Positions 28,926 to 36,220 of a stretch of DNA of 36,220 nt are shown piece by piece (positions within the stretch are counted from its first letter, which is position 1; the number at the start of each line of letters is the position of its first letter). The notes under the pieces are model-generated. The model saw only the letters and a program-made list of their open reading frames with translations, was not told where the DNA came from and made no database searches. This DNA comes from Phycisphaerales bacterium (lineage in GTDB: Bacteria; Planctomycetota; Phycisphaerae; Phycisphaerales; SM1A02): positions 2,379,161 through 2,415,380 of the forward strand of contig CP070772.1 in the NCBI GenBank assembly GCA_020345805.1. The letters run 5' to 3'. The position numbers were made by a program, and so were the translations under genes.

Positions 28926-29936
28926 TCAGAAGTCGACCACCAGCGCGGCGTGAGCAGCGATGTCGTTGTGCGGCACGGACTCGTCCGTGAGGGACTCATA
29001 TTCGTGCATCAGACCGACCTTGAGGCTGATGCCGTCCATGTGGTCGATATCGATCGACCAGTCGAGGCTGGAAACGACGCGGAAGTCCCCGCTCTCGCCG
29101 AGGTCCGGATAGAACATGGTGGCGCCGGCCAACTGCTGTCGAGGCGAGATGCGGTAGGCGAACTCCGCGCCCAGCAACCCTTCCGGGGCGACGGCCTCGT
29201 TGAGCGAGCCGTACTCCTTGCGCAGGCCGCCGCCGAGCCGCCCGGTCAGGATGAACCGGTCGAAGCTGTCACCGGCCTCGTCCGTGGCCTGGACCTCGAG
29301 GAGCCGGTAGCCGGCCCCGCCGCCCAGCGTGAGGCGCTCGTCCCACGACTGGAACTCATCGACATCCAGCCGGCCCTGGAGAAAGGCGCTCCAGCGGGAA
29401 TCCGGCCGGCTCCATTCGGAGAACGCGCCGGTGGTGAACCTGTTTTCCGTGCGGTTGCCCCGGCTGGTCGCCAGGCGCTGGGCGGCGTCGTACCGGAAAA
29501 GGTTCCAGGCGGTCTTGCGTGAGGTCCGGAACGCAAGACGGAGATTGGTGTCCTGAGTGTTGCCATCGGTGGCGCTGAGTCCCAGTTCGATCTGCGAATC
29601 CCAACGAGGCTTGTCCTTCTCGGGACGCTCGGCAGGTGCGGCCGGGGGCGCATCCGAAGCCTGAGGCGACCCGGCCTCCACCTCCCGGGCAGACTCATCG
29701 GCCTGCACTCCGCTCACCTGCGCCGGCTCCAGCGGCTGCCCGTCTACCGCCCTCACCGCATCCCGCGGGATAACCAGCCGACCCAGCACGGGATGATCCA
29801 CGGTCACTGCTTCCATGGAGAGTTCCACCACCGTCGCCTGCAGCACTTCCCCGGTGGTGAGGGTGATTTCTTCGGCGAGTATCGCCTGCGAAAGCCCGCA
29901 AACGAAAGTCAACACGATGACAAGCCACCGATGCAC
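28926..29936 (-). CDS. DUF481 outer-membrane beta-barrel protein
   Basis: A 336-residue exported protein. After a signal peptide (WLVIVLTFVCGLSQAILAEE), residues about 24-60 form a small domain (ITLTTGEVLQATVVELSMEAVTVDHPVLGRLVIP, shown here only to mark it) followed by a Pro/Ala-rich linker. From about 110 it has DSQIELGLSATDGNTQDTNL and further amphipathic strands, typical of DUF481 (YdiY-like) barrels, ending in ALVVDF with a terminal Phe as outer-membrane proteins often do. GTG 29936 has GGAGG at 7-nt spacing; ATG 29942 sits too near that site but cannot be excluded. Function unknown. Confidence 0.85.
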   Translation of the reverse strand: MHRWLVIVLTFVCGLSQAILAEEITLTTGEVLQATVVELSMEAVTVDHPVLGRLVIPRDAVRAVDGQPLEPAQVSGVQADESAREVEAGSPQASDAPPAAPAERPEKDKPRWDSQIELGLSATDGNTQDTNLRLAFRTSRKTAWNLFRYDAAQRLATSRGNRTENRFTTGAFSEWSRPDSRWSAFLQGRLDVDEFQSWDERLTLGGGAGYRLLEVQATDEAGDSFDRFILTGRLGGGLRKEYGSLNEAVAPEGLLGAEFAYRISPRQQLAGATMFYPDLGESGDFRVVSSLDWSIDIDHMDGISLKVGLMHEYESLTDESVPHNDIAAHAALVVDF

Positions 29937-30033
29937 GGTCATTCCTCCATGAGAACGCGACACGACCATGCCATCGGCTATGGCCACACCCCGTCTGGCA
30001 AAGATGTTCCTGATGCCGGCAGGCGAGAGGTTC

Positions 30034-30065
30034 GGTGACGTCATCGAACAGGTCACCTCGATGAC
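30034..30065 (-). promoter_or_regulatory. Two interleaved inverted repeats upstream of the DUF481 gene
   Basis: On the minus strand GTCATCGA (30065-30058) pairs with TCGATGAC (30047-30040), and GGTGAC (30057-30052) pairs with GTCACC (30039-30034). The two cannot form together in a normal knot because the connecting loops have zero length. It could be an RNA switch in the leader, or interleaved operator halves. Confidence 0.4.
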
Positions 30066-30104
30066 ATGCATGCTGAGCCACCCAGAACCTCCCCGGAGCG
30101 CCGG

Positions 30105-30710
30105 TTATTTGCGCAGCCCTTCGATAGCGATGATCAGGGTCACCTCATCGCCGAACTCGCCGCCGTCCCTGCCGCCGGTGCTTCCGAAGTCACCGCGGCT
30201 GATGGTCAGCCCGGCTTCGAAACCGCCGCGATAACCGTGCCGGGAGGTGTCTGCGGACCCGAGCCACTGGAGCTGCGCGGTCACCGGCCTGCGGACCCCT
30301 CGGAGGGTGAGATCGCCTCCGATCCGGAAGACGGACCCGTGCAGGCGCTCGATGGACTTGCTGGTGAAGCTGAGGGTGGGGAAGTCGCCGGCCTTCAGGA
30401 ACTCCTCCCCTCGGAACCGCTCATCACGTGAATGATCGCTGGTGTCCACGCTCTCGGCGTCGACGAGGATTCGCATCGAGCCGTTGGCCGGGTCTTCCTC
30501 ATCCCAGGTGAAGCCGCCCCGGACGTTGTTGAACCGGCCGTAGAAATGTCCCACTCCCAGATGATCGACTTTGAAGATGACTGTGGAATGGGCCGGATCG
30601 ACCTTGAACGTCTCGGGCCGCGGCTGGACGCGGGCGGCAGGCGAAGCGGAGAGCGGCAGCAGGAGTATGGGAAGAGCCAGCGTCCGGGTCAGATGACGTA
30701 GCATTAGCAT
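30105..30710 (-). CDS. YceI-family protein
   Basis: A 201-residue exported protein with a signal peptide (LALPILLLPLSASPA). The YceI lipocalin-like pattern is clear: FKVDPAHSTVIFKVDHLGVGHFYGRF, FLKAGDFPTLSFTSKSIE, and GDLTLRGVRRPVTAQL, with fewer than twenty residues given per motif: FKVDPAHSTVIFKVDHLG, KAGDFPTLSFTSKSI. The family binds polyisoprenoid-type lipids such as octaprenyl chains in the periplasm. AAGGAG lies 8 nt before ATG 30710, and TAGGAT (30739-30734) is a likely -10. The DUF481 gene follows 168 bp downstream. The apgM-like gene is divergent. Confidence 0.9.
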   Translation of the reverse strand: MLMLRHLTRTLALPILLLPLSASPAARVQPRPETFKVDPAHSTVIFKVDHLGVGHFYGRFNNVRGGFTWDEEDPANGSMRILVDAESVDTSDHSRDERFRGEEFLKAGDFPTLSFTSKSIERLHGSVFRIGGDLTLRGVRRPVTAQLQWLGSADTSRHGYRGGFEAGLTISRGDFGSTGGRDGGEFGDEVTLIIAIEGLRK

Positions 30711-30956
30711 AAGCCAGGCTCCTTACTTGTTTTATCCTACTGCCGCGGCTGCCGGGGCTGCAGGACGTGCTCATCGGCGTTCTCAGCGGGTACACTCTCC
30801 GCCATCGAACTCAGGCGCTGCGGCTGGGGCGGAAGACGCGGTGGAGACGATACATGTTCACCGCGATGATGAAAACCGGCGGAGGCGCACCGCCTGCAGA
30901 GCCCGCGGCTGCGCCTCCGGCCCAGTCCTCACCGGTTGAAGGAGCCCACACCGGCT

Positions 30957-32213
30957 GTGAAATACGCAATTGTCATTCCCGAGGGAGCCGCTGACGCTCC
31001 GCTGGCGGAACTGGAAGGATGCACTCCGCTGGTGGCCGCCCACACCCCCACAATGGACGGACTGAGCCGGGAAGGACGGCTGGGCACAGCCGTCCTGACC
31101 CCCGAGGGACGGGACTGCACCGATGATGTCACGCTCATGAACCTGCTGGGCTACGACACCCTCAGATATCCGCTGGGCTGCGCGCCAGTGGAGGCCGCGG
31201 GGCGGGACCTGGCTCTCCCCCCTGAACGCTGGGCGACGCGACTGAGCATGGTGACCGTGCGCAACGAGCGTCTGGTCGATCACCGCGCCGGCGGGATCGG
31301 CCAGGCAGAAACGGCAGCGCTTCTGAAGGATCTGGCCTTCGCACTGCACAAGGAGCTGGGCGATGACGTGCGGGGCATGCGGCTGGTTCCGGCATCCGGA
31401 CACCGCGCGTTCCTGATAGATGACGCCGGCCGATCATTCTCCTCCCTCATCACCCACCCACCCACGTTGCTTCTGAACAAGCCGATCCGAAAGCACCTGC
31501 CCGAAGGCGAACCGGGCGAGCTGATGGGCAGCATCATCCGGATCAGCGCTTCCTGCTTCGAAGGGCACCCGGTCAACGGGGCGCGGATCGACGCCGCACT
31601 GGAACCGGCCACGCACCTCTGGCCCTGGGGCCCCGGATGCGGGATCGATCCGGCCAAATCCATCCCTGCGTTTGCCGATCGATACGACGGGCTGCGGGGA
31701 CTGATGATCTGCTCGGATGATGTCCCGGCCGGACTGGCAAAGCTGATCGGCTGGGACCTGAAGCGCGTGGAGGATGACGAGGACTACCGCGGGAAGGGGG
31801 AACTGGCCGCCGGCGCGCTCGACGACTACGACATCGTCTGCGTGCATGCCGAATCACCGGACGAAGCGGGCCATCGCGGTGACCTGGAAGGCAAGATCGA
31901 CGCGCTGGCCGCAATCGACAAGCACATCATCGCCCCGCTCGCCGACCGGCTGGAGGCCAGCAGCCGGTGGCGGTTGCTGGTGGCTCCCACCCATTACACC
32001 AACACGACCACGCGCTGTCACCACGACGCTGCGGCACCGTTCATGATGGTCGGCGATCGCGTGGAGGCTCTCCTGCGCGAACCGTACACCGAAGCGAACG
32101 CCAAGGCGGCGGACCTGCACATAGAGGCCGGCGATGAGCTGATGGAGTACTTCCTGTTCGGATCAGGCATACGCCGACGAAGGACCAAACGTCATGCCCA
32201 ACCACGAAGATGA
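30957..32213 (+). CDS. Divergent ApgM-family (cofactor-independent phosphoglycerate mutase-like) protein
   Basis: A 418-residue member of the archaeal-type phosphoglycerate mutase family, within the alkaline phosphatase superfamily. The fold is clear: IPEGAADAPLAELEGCTPL, NLLGYD, AESPDEAGHRGDLEGKIDA and THYTN...RCHHDAAAP. But several catalytic positions differ from the family as I know it: IPDG is IPEG, the nucleophile Ser of PGSD is Asp56, GRxPxEA is GCAPVEA, N in FR.N is Ser, and the DH of the metal site is TH. It may be a pseudoenzyme or have changed chemistry. GTG 30957 was chosen as the fold starts there; AAGGAG is 12 nt upstream. TTG 30936 is an alternative. Its end overlaps the next gene by 20 bp. 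Confidence 0.8.
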   Translation: MKYAIVIPEGAADAPLAELEGCTPLVAAHTPTMDGLSREGRLGTAVLTPEGRDCTDDVTLMNLLGYDTLRYPLGCAPVEAAGRDLALPPERWATRLSMVTVRNERLVDHRAGGIGQAETAALLKDLAFALHKELGDDVRGMRLVPASGHRAFLIDDAGRSFSSLITHPPTLLLNKPIRKHLPEGEPGELMGSIIRISASCFEGHPVNGARIDAALEPATHLWPWGPGCGIDPAKSIPAFADRYDGLRGLMICSDDVPAGLAKLIGWDLKRVEDDEDYRGKGELAAGALDDYDIVCVHAESPDEAGHRGDLEGKIDALAAIDKHIIAPLADRLEASSRWRLLVAPTHYTNTTTRCHHDAAAPFMMVGDRVEALLREPYTEANAKAADLHIEAGDELMEYFLFGSGIRRRRTKRHAQPRR

Positions 32214-33204
32214 GAACCCTTTTGCGATGAGCCCGGAACCGCTCGATGAATCCGGCGAATCCGGCCCGGAAGAGCAGGAGATGCCGGCCCCCTCCGAACC
32301 GGACATGCCGGAAACCGGCGAAGAGACGGACGATGAAGAGGTGATCCCGCTGGAGGAGCCCGAGGAAGAGCCCGGTCCCGAGCCGGTGAAGGGGGGAGCC
32401 GTACCGGAGCCGGTCGCCGCAGGCGGGGATATTCCGGTGGGCGTGCCCGTTGAAGAGAGGAAGGAACCTCCCCGTCGCTCGGTGAAGGACCTGGATGTCT
32501 GCCCCAACTGTGGAGAACCGATGCGGGGCTCCAGCACGCTGGTATGCATGCGCTGCGGCTTCGACATGAAGACCATGACGGTGGTGAAGACGGAATTGGG
32601 CGAGATCGATGAAGAGGAGCTGGCGGTGGAGAAGCCGCCCTTGTGCACGGCGGGGCGCGGCGATCTCTGGCTGCCCGGGGCCGCGGCGGTGATCAGCGTA
32701 CTGGTTCTGCTGATCGCATACCTGATCGGGTACGACGCCCTCTTTGCCCCATCGGACCAGGCGGCGGGCGCGGCCACGGCTGCGGCCGAGATTGAAAGCG
32801 GCGCCGAATCGGCCCCGAAGGCTGCCGCGGACGGTATCGCCTTCCCTCTCCGGATGAGGTCGCTGGCCCGATTCGTGGCCATCACCATCTTCTGGACGGC
32901 ATGCGGCCTGGCCTCGCTGCTGGCCCTGTCGAAACTGACCGAGCGACCGTTCGGAGACGTGAAACTCGCTCTGGTGCGCACCGCCGCCGTCATGACCACC
33001 ATGGCCCTGGTGGGGCTCATCGGTTTCGGCGATGACTACTACAACCTTGAACTGGCGACCGAGGTTATTCTCCGCGCGGCCCTCGCGTTCAGCGTGGCCA
33101 TGCTCCTGTTCTCACTGAACCCGCGCGAGACGGCCACCGCCGGCGGCGTAACCTTAATCCTGGCGGTGCTGCTCTATTGGGGCGCGGTGCTGATCACGCT
33201 CTAA
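32194..33204 (+). CDS. Membrane protein with internal zinc ribbon
   Basis: A 336-residue protein. Residues 1-95 are very acidic and Pro-rich, then a zinc ribbon (CPNCGEPM...CMRCGFDMKT, about 107-130), then a soluble stretch and five hydrophobic segments from about 165 to the end. This arrangement is common among planctomycete proteins that begin with a ribbon and end in membrane helices; no function is known. It overlaps the apgM-like gene by 20 bp, so the two are probably translated together. GAAGGACC is a possible ribosome site 9 nt before ATG 32194. Confidence 0.8.
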   Translation: MPNHEDENPFAMSPEPLDESGESGPEEQEMPAPSEPDMPETGEETDDEEVIPLEEPEEEPGPEPVKGGAVPEPVAAGGDIPVGVPVEERKEPPRRSVKDLDVCPNCGEPMRGSSTLVCMRCGFDMKTMTVVKTELGEIDEEELAVEKPPLCTAGRGDLWLPGAAAVISVLVLLIAYLIGYDALFAPSDQAAGAATAAAEIESGAESAPKAAADGIAFPLRMRSLARFVAITIFWTACGLASLLALSKLTERPFGDVKLALVRTAAVMTTMALVGLIGFGDDYYNLELATEVILRAALAFSVAMLLFSLNPRETATAGGVTLILAVLLYWGAVLITL

Positions 33205-33224
33205 CCGCACCCTCGGCGGCTCGT

Positions 33225-33635
33225 TCAATCTACCGCTGTCAACCTTACGCTGAAGGTGAGATGCGTGTTGGGCGAGATCTTGCCGTCCCCGTACCCGGCG
33301 CTGCCCCAATGCTTGTGCGGCGGACACTTGACCGTGCGCTTGCCGCCCACCCGCATGCCGTCAACGGCCTGGTCCATTCCCTCCACGACCACTCCGGCCC
33401 CGAGCTGGAAGCTGAAGTCCTTCTGGCTCAGGAGCTCCCGGCCGTCGGGCAGCAGCACGCGATAGTCGATGGTCACGATATCTCCCGGCTGTGCCTCCCG
33501 GCCGTGGCCGACTGTCTCGCTCAGCACCCTCAGCGGTGTTTCTTTGACCTTCACATCGCGCTCGGAGCAGCCGACCAGGGCCACCGTGGCCAGCACCAGC
33601 GCCGATAACGAAGCTCGAGAACGCATGTCGGGCAT
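33225..33635 (-). CDS. FKBP-type peptidyl-prolyl isomerase lipoprotein
   Basis: A 136-residue protein with a lipoprotein signal (ALVLATVALVGC, Cys near residue 23) and one FKBP domain. Core motifs are GDIVTIDYRVLLPDGRELLS, FQLGAGVVVEGMDQAVDGM and GGKRTVKCPPHKHWGSAGYG; the active-site Tyr, Phe, Val-Val and Trp positions typical of FKBP are mostly present, with EGMDQAV in place of the usual GW(E/D)xGV. It should assist protein folding outside the cytoplasm. ATGs at 33635 and 33626 are both possible. It ends 20 bp from the converging zinc-ribbon gene. Confidence 0.9.
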   Translation of the reverse strand: MPDMRSRASLSALVLATVALVGCSERDVKVKETPLRVLSETVGHGREAQPGDIVTIDYRVLLPDGRELLSQKDFSFQLGAGVVVEGMDQAVDGMRVGGKRTVKCPPHKHWGSAGYGDGKISPNTHLTFSVRLTAVD

Positions 33636-33671
33636 ATCGGCCGAATCGCAGCCGCACTTCGCCGCATCGCC

Positions 33672-34337
33672 TCAGCCGGAGCCGGAAGCGTCGGCGGCAA
33701 CCGCCGCAGGGACCCCCAGAACCGTCACGCCCTCCGGCACGTCGCCGATCACCGCCGCCCCCGCACCCACGATTGCGAGCGATCCGATCCGGACCCGCGG
33801 CCTGACGGTGCTGCCGATGCCGACTAGAACCGACTCACCCACCACGACCCCCCCGCCGAGCACCGAGCCCGGTGCGATGTGGCTGAAGGGGCCGATTTCG
33901 CAGTCATGCTCGATGATCGCCCCGCTGTTGACGATCACCCCCTCCCCCACGTTGGCCCCGGCGTTGACCACCGCCCGGGGACCGACAAACACGCCCCCTC
34001 CCAGCGTGGCCGACGGGGAAAGGACCGCCGAGGGGTGAACCACCGGCGGCGCGCCCAGACCGATATCGGATGCCATCGCCAGCCAGTCGCGGCGGAGCCG
34101 GCCATCGCCCACTGCTGCGTGAACTGCACAATCTCTCCCCGCCGACTCAACCACCCGGGCAAGATCGGCGATCGCTCCCAGACGTTGGAGGTCAATCCGG
34201 CTCGCCGGAAGCCGCCCGGCTTCCGCACCATCGTCCAGATAACCCTCGATCCGCCAACCGGCCGCGCTCGCTGCTTCGGCCACTACTGCCGCGTGTCCTC
34301 CCCCACCCAGAAGGATCAGGGCACCCAATCGGCTCAT
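33672..34337 (-). CDS. NeuD-like sugar O-acyltransferase (left-handed beta-helix)
   Basis: A 221-residue protein. It starts with LILLGGGGHAAVVAEAA, the nucleotide-binding-like start of the NeuD/PglD type, and the C-terminal half has hexapeptide repeats such as VVHPSAVLSPSATLGGGVFV (part), VNAGANVGEGVIVNSGAIIEHD (part: NSGAIIEHDCEIG) and VGAGAAVIGDVPEG, forming a left-handed beta-helix. His in IIEHDC and the nearby residues are the usual catalytic site. It likely acetylates a sugar of a surface glycan. It overlaps the previous minus-strand gene by 4 bp (ATGA). No other glycan genes are seen here. Confidence 0.87.
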   Translation of the reverse strand: MSRLGALILLGGGGHAAVVAEAASAAGWRIEGYLDDGAEAGRLPASRIDLQRLGAIADLARVVESAGRDCAVHAAVGDGRLRRDWLAMASDIGLGAPPVVHPSAVLSPSATLGGGVFVGPRAVVNAGANVGEGVIVNSGAIIEHDCEIGPFSHIAPGSVLGGGVVVGESVLVGIGSTVRPRVRIGSLAIVGAGAAVIGDVPEGVTVLGVPAAVAADASGSG

Positions 34338-34918
34338 CGACCGGCCCCTCCCCGAACGACCGCATCGACCGGTGCAGGTTCCTCCCCCGGTCCCCTGCCT
34401 TCGCCCTCCGAAGCGCGGCGCAGCGGCTCGGTTTGCCTGGCCGGCGGGCTCGGGGGCGGAGGATGGCCCTCGGCGATGGAGCGATCCCAGGAACGGTAAT
34501 ACCGCGCGATGGGCAGGCCGTGGAAAGACGACCGGCAGCGGTAACACACCAGCCGCCGCCGGGAAAAGAGCAGGATCGCCACGTCCAGCACCAGGATCAC
34601 GCTCATGGCCACCAGCACGTGGGGCGAGCCGGCGAACCTGATGGCCCCGAAGAATCCCAGTGCCCCCACCACGAAACCGGCAAAGGCGAGCACGACCACC
34701 ACGCCCGTCAACATCGGGAAGACCTTTTCGGCAAACAGGTCCGTGCAGCCGCATGCCACGCACCGCCGCAGCCGGCCTCCGTCGTCCAGAGCCGTTTCCC
34801 AATTCAGAAACACCTCGCGATCGGAGTCGACGATCTTGACGCGGGTGGGGCGCAGGGCCGGATCGACGTCGATCCGCCCCATTCGCTGCCGCCGCTCATC
34901 GCGAAGTTCGATCCGCAT
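34334..34918 (-). CDS. Membrane protein with split CxxC zinc-binding pairs
   Basis: A 194-residue protein. A first Cys pair, CVACGCTDLFAEKVFP, precedes two membrane segments, and a second pair, CYRCRSSFHG, follows them, so four Cys may form one ribbon around a membrane hairpin. It continues FHGLPIARYYRSWDRSI and a Pro/Gly-rich tail. I recall similar CxxC...DLxxxKxFP...CYRC proteins in planctomycetes, of unknown function. The start has no ribosome site; TATGAT lies 11 nt upstream. The stop overlaps the NeuD-like gene by 4 bp, suggesting coupled translation. Confidence 0.8.
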   Translation of the reverse strand: MRIELRDERRQRMGRIDVDPALRPTRVKIVDSDREVFLNWETALDDGGRLRRCVACGCTDLFAEKVFPMLTGVVVVLAFAGFVVGALGFFGAIRFAGSPHVLVAMSVILVLDVAILLFSRRRLVCYRCRSSFHGLPIARYYRSWDRSIAEGHPPPPSPPARQTEPLRRASEGEGRGPGEEPAPVDAVVRGGAGR

Positions 34919-34929
34919 GGCCGCCGTAG

Positions 34930-34935
34930 ATCATA
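34930..34935 (-). promoter_or_regulatory. -10 box TATGAT with very short leader
   Basis: TATGAT ends 11 nt before ATG 34918, so the predicted leader is about 4 nt, and no Shine-Dalgarno lies there. Confidence 0.35.
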
Positions 34936-35063
34936 CCGCCGATGCCGCCCGATCCGAAGGAGCGGTCCAAGACGCCGCATCGCGCCGCCCGGCGGCCTGG
35001 TCCCCAAATCGCCCCTCCGGCGGACCCGGGGCAACCGCGTCCGGTGCTCGGATCTTCACGTCG

Positions 35064-36083
35064 CTAGGCCGGCGCCCCTACCCCGGCATCCGCGGGAACC
35101 TGCTCCACGATGTTATTGAGGATCTCATCGGTGGTCTTGCCTTCCGCTTCGCCCTCGAAGTTCAGCAGGCAGCGATGCCGCATCGCCGGCTGAACCACCG
35201 CGCGGATGTCGTCGACCGAGACATTGCCTCGGTTGTCAAGCAGCGCCCTCACCTTTCCCGCCAACACCAACGCCTGGCCCGCCCGGGGCGATGCGCCGAA
35301 GCGCAGGAACTGATTGACCATGGGCGTGGCCAGCTCGCCGCCGGGATGGGTCGCCAGTACGAGGCGGACCGCGTAGTCCTGCACGTGCGGGGCGACGATC
35401 ACCCGCCGCACCAGCTGCTGGTATTGGATGATCGTCGGACCGTCAAGGACCCGCTCGACCTCCGGCTCGACGCCCATCGTGGTCCGGTCGAGGATCTCGG
35501 ACATCTCATCGCGGTTGGAATATCCCACCAGCAACTTGAAGAAGAAGCGGTCGAGCTGCGCTTCGGGCAGGGGGTAGGTACCCTCCTGCTCGATGGGGTT
35601 CTGGGTGGCCATCACGAAGAACGGCCGGTCAAGATCGTGCGTATCGCCGCCCACCGTGACCGATTTCTCCTGCATCGCCTCCAAGAGGGCCGACTGCGTC
35701 TTGGGTGTGGCCCGGTTGATCTCATCAGCCAGCACGATCTGAGCGAAGATGGGCCCTTTGCGGAACTGGAACTGCCGCCCCTGATCGGACTCGACCACGA
35801 TAGTGGTGCCGGTCACGTCGGCGGGCATCAGGTCGGGGGTGAACTGGATGCGGGCGAACTGCAGATGCAGGGCCTGCGACAGTGACCGTATGAGCAGGGT
35901 CTTGCCCAGCCCCGGCACACCCTCCAGCAGGGCGTGCCCGCCGGCGAAGAGGCAGGTCAGCACGCCGTCGATGATCTCCTCGTGGCCGACCACCACCTTC
36001 TGGATCTGGTTCTTGGTGTTGAGGTAGTGCTCGCGGAATGCTTCAGCCGCGGCTTCCACCTGGGCGACATCGGTTCCAGCCAT
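35064..36083 (-). CDS. MoxR-family AAA+ ATPase
   Basis: A 339-residue cytoplasmic ATPase of the MoxR type, thought to act as a chaperone for metal or complex insertion with VWA-domain partners. Walker A is GVPGLGKT (residues 55-62), Walker B is IVLADEINR (about 116-124), and sensor 1 is in FVMATQNPIEQEGTYPLPEAQLDRF (shown in part: ATQNPIEQEGTYPLPEAQ). The helical lid follows, ending GEAEGKTTDEIL. It usually precedes DUF58 and VWA genes, but downstream here are a zinc-ribbon protein and NeuD, so the partners are elsewhere. GAGGAG lies 6 nt before ATG 36083. Confidence 0.93.
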   Translation of the reverse strand: MAGTDVAQVEAAAEAFREHYLNTKNQIQKVVVGHEEIIDGVLTCLFAGGHALLEGVPGLGKTLLIRSLSQALHLQFARIQFTPDLMPADVTGTTIVVESDQGRQFQFRKGPIFAQIVLADEINRATPKTQSALLEAMQEKSVTVGGDTHDLDRPFFVMATQNPIEQEGTYPLPEAQLDRFFFKLLVGYSNRDEMSEILDRTTMGVEPEVERVLDGPTIIQYQQLVRRVIVAPHVQDYAVRLVLATHPGGELATPMVNQFLRFGASPRAGQALVLAGKVRALLDNRGNVSVDDIRAVVQPAMRHRCLLNFEGEAEGKTTDEILNNIVEQVPADAGVGAPA

Positions 36084-36113
36084 GGGTTGCTCCTCATGCT
36101 GAGCGAAGATCAG

Positions 36114-36119
36114 ATCATA
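36114..36119 (-). promoter_or_regulatory. -10 box TATGAT upstream of moxR
   Basis: TATGAT on the minus strand lies 30 nt before ATG 36083, giving a leader of about 23 nt that contains the GAGGAG site. No clear -35 is seen. Confidence 0.35.
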
Positions 36120-36220
36120 CCTTCAGGCCCGCCCCGCGTGCCATCCGGCGGCCGATTGGCGGATTTGACAGACAACGCACCTCAATCCCCGCCCCTCAAC
36201 TCCCACCCCTCGATACTCAC

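Noticed and set aside
30034..30065. H-type pseudoknot
   Set aside because: Both stems are perfect, but the two crossing loops would have zero nucleotides, which is not sterically reasonable for stems of 8 and 6 bp.

Overview
The window is high-GC bacterial chromosome, most likely from a planctomycete of the Phycisphaerae type. The signs are proteins ending in a C-terminal zinc ribbon of the form CLKCGYDLRG...CPECGWNR, a PQQ-propeller protein and a gene remnant that end in tandem dockerin-like repeats (CPADVN.D...DIDDLF), a choice-of-anchor Q remnant, and a small helix-turn-helix protein with acidic serine-rich linkers. This placement is inference from family content; there is no rRNA gene and no tRNA gene that I can support.

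Layout. 1-3470: a GYF/DUF4190-like membrane protein, thyA, and two or three tandem zinc-ribbon membrane paralogues. 3485-5577 (minus): an AhpD/CMD-like protein, phosphatidylserine decarboxylase and a helix-turn-helix membrane protein. 5988-8741: a PQQ/dockerin protein, then about 1 kb without genes that is full of GC-rich inverted repeats, then the 3' remnant of a second dockerin gene. 8850-11299 (minus): a lipoprotein, rlmE and a DUF4097-like lipoprotein. 11474-13694: a TPP riboswitch and thiC. 13718-16563 (minus): a Cache-HAMP-SpoIIE phosphatase and a nitroreductase. 16661-21711: an EEP-fold lipoprotein, a HAD phosphatase, a third zinc-ribbon paralogue, a cupin, a CPBP protease and a DUF3137-like protein. 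21840-25420 (plus): FISUMP lipoprotein, NupC transporter, transglutaminase-like protein, SlyX and a DUF5658-like protein. 25442-26861: a divergent pair, YjbQ and an NAD-binding epimerase. 26862-28925: gene-poor, with two candidate small transcripts and one orphan gene. 28926-36083: DUF481 outer-membrane protein, YceI, a divergent ApgM-family protein, a zinc-ribbon membrane protein, FKBP, NeuD-like acyltransferase, another zinc-ribbon membrane protein and a MoxR ATPase.

The main unexplained signal is a dispersed structured element of about 125 nt. It has three full copies (1457-1580, 3345-3470, 20793-20917 minus), one half copy (13625-13672) and one decayed copy (19432-19473 minus). Every copy lies in sense orientation just downstream of a gene's stop codon, or at the very end of the ORF. 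The first hairpin has an invariant TCCT loop and inner base pairs that change in compensation between copies. This suggests a 3'-end RNA element such as a terminator or mRNA stabiliser. A second pattern is that several genes lacking a Shine-Dalgarno site have a TANNNT -10-like box 6-11 nt before the start codon, which suggests leaderless or nearly leaderless transcription. Other points worth checking are the ApgM homologue that lacks catalytic residues, the thiC ORF that runs through a perfect hairpin and a repeat copy, and two minus-strand RNA-like units with intrinsic terminators.

The genes are mostly a mix of housekeeping (thyA, psd, rlmE, thiC, nupC, slyX, moxR) and cell-envelope functions in short transcription units of one to three genes; no single pathway unites them. 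All calls were made by reading the sequence, with no database search.
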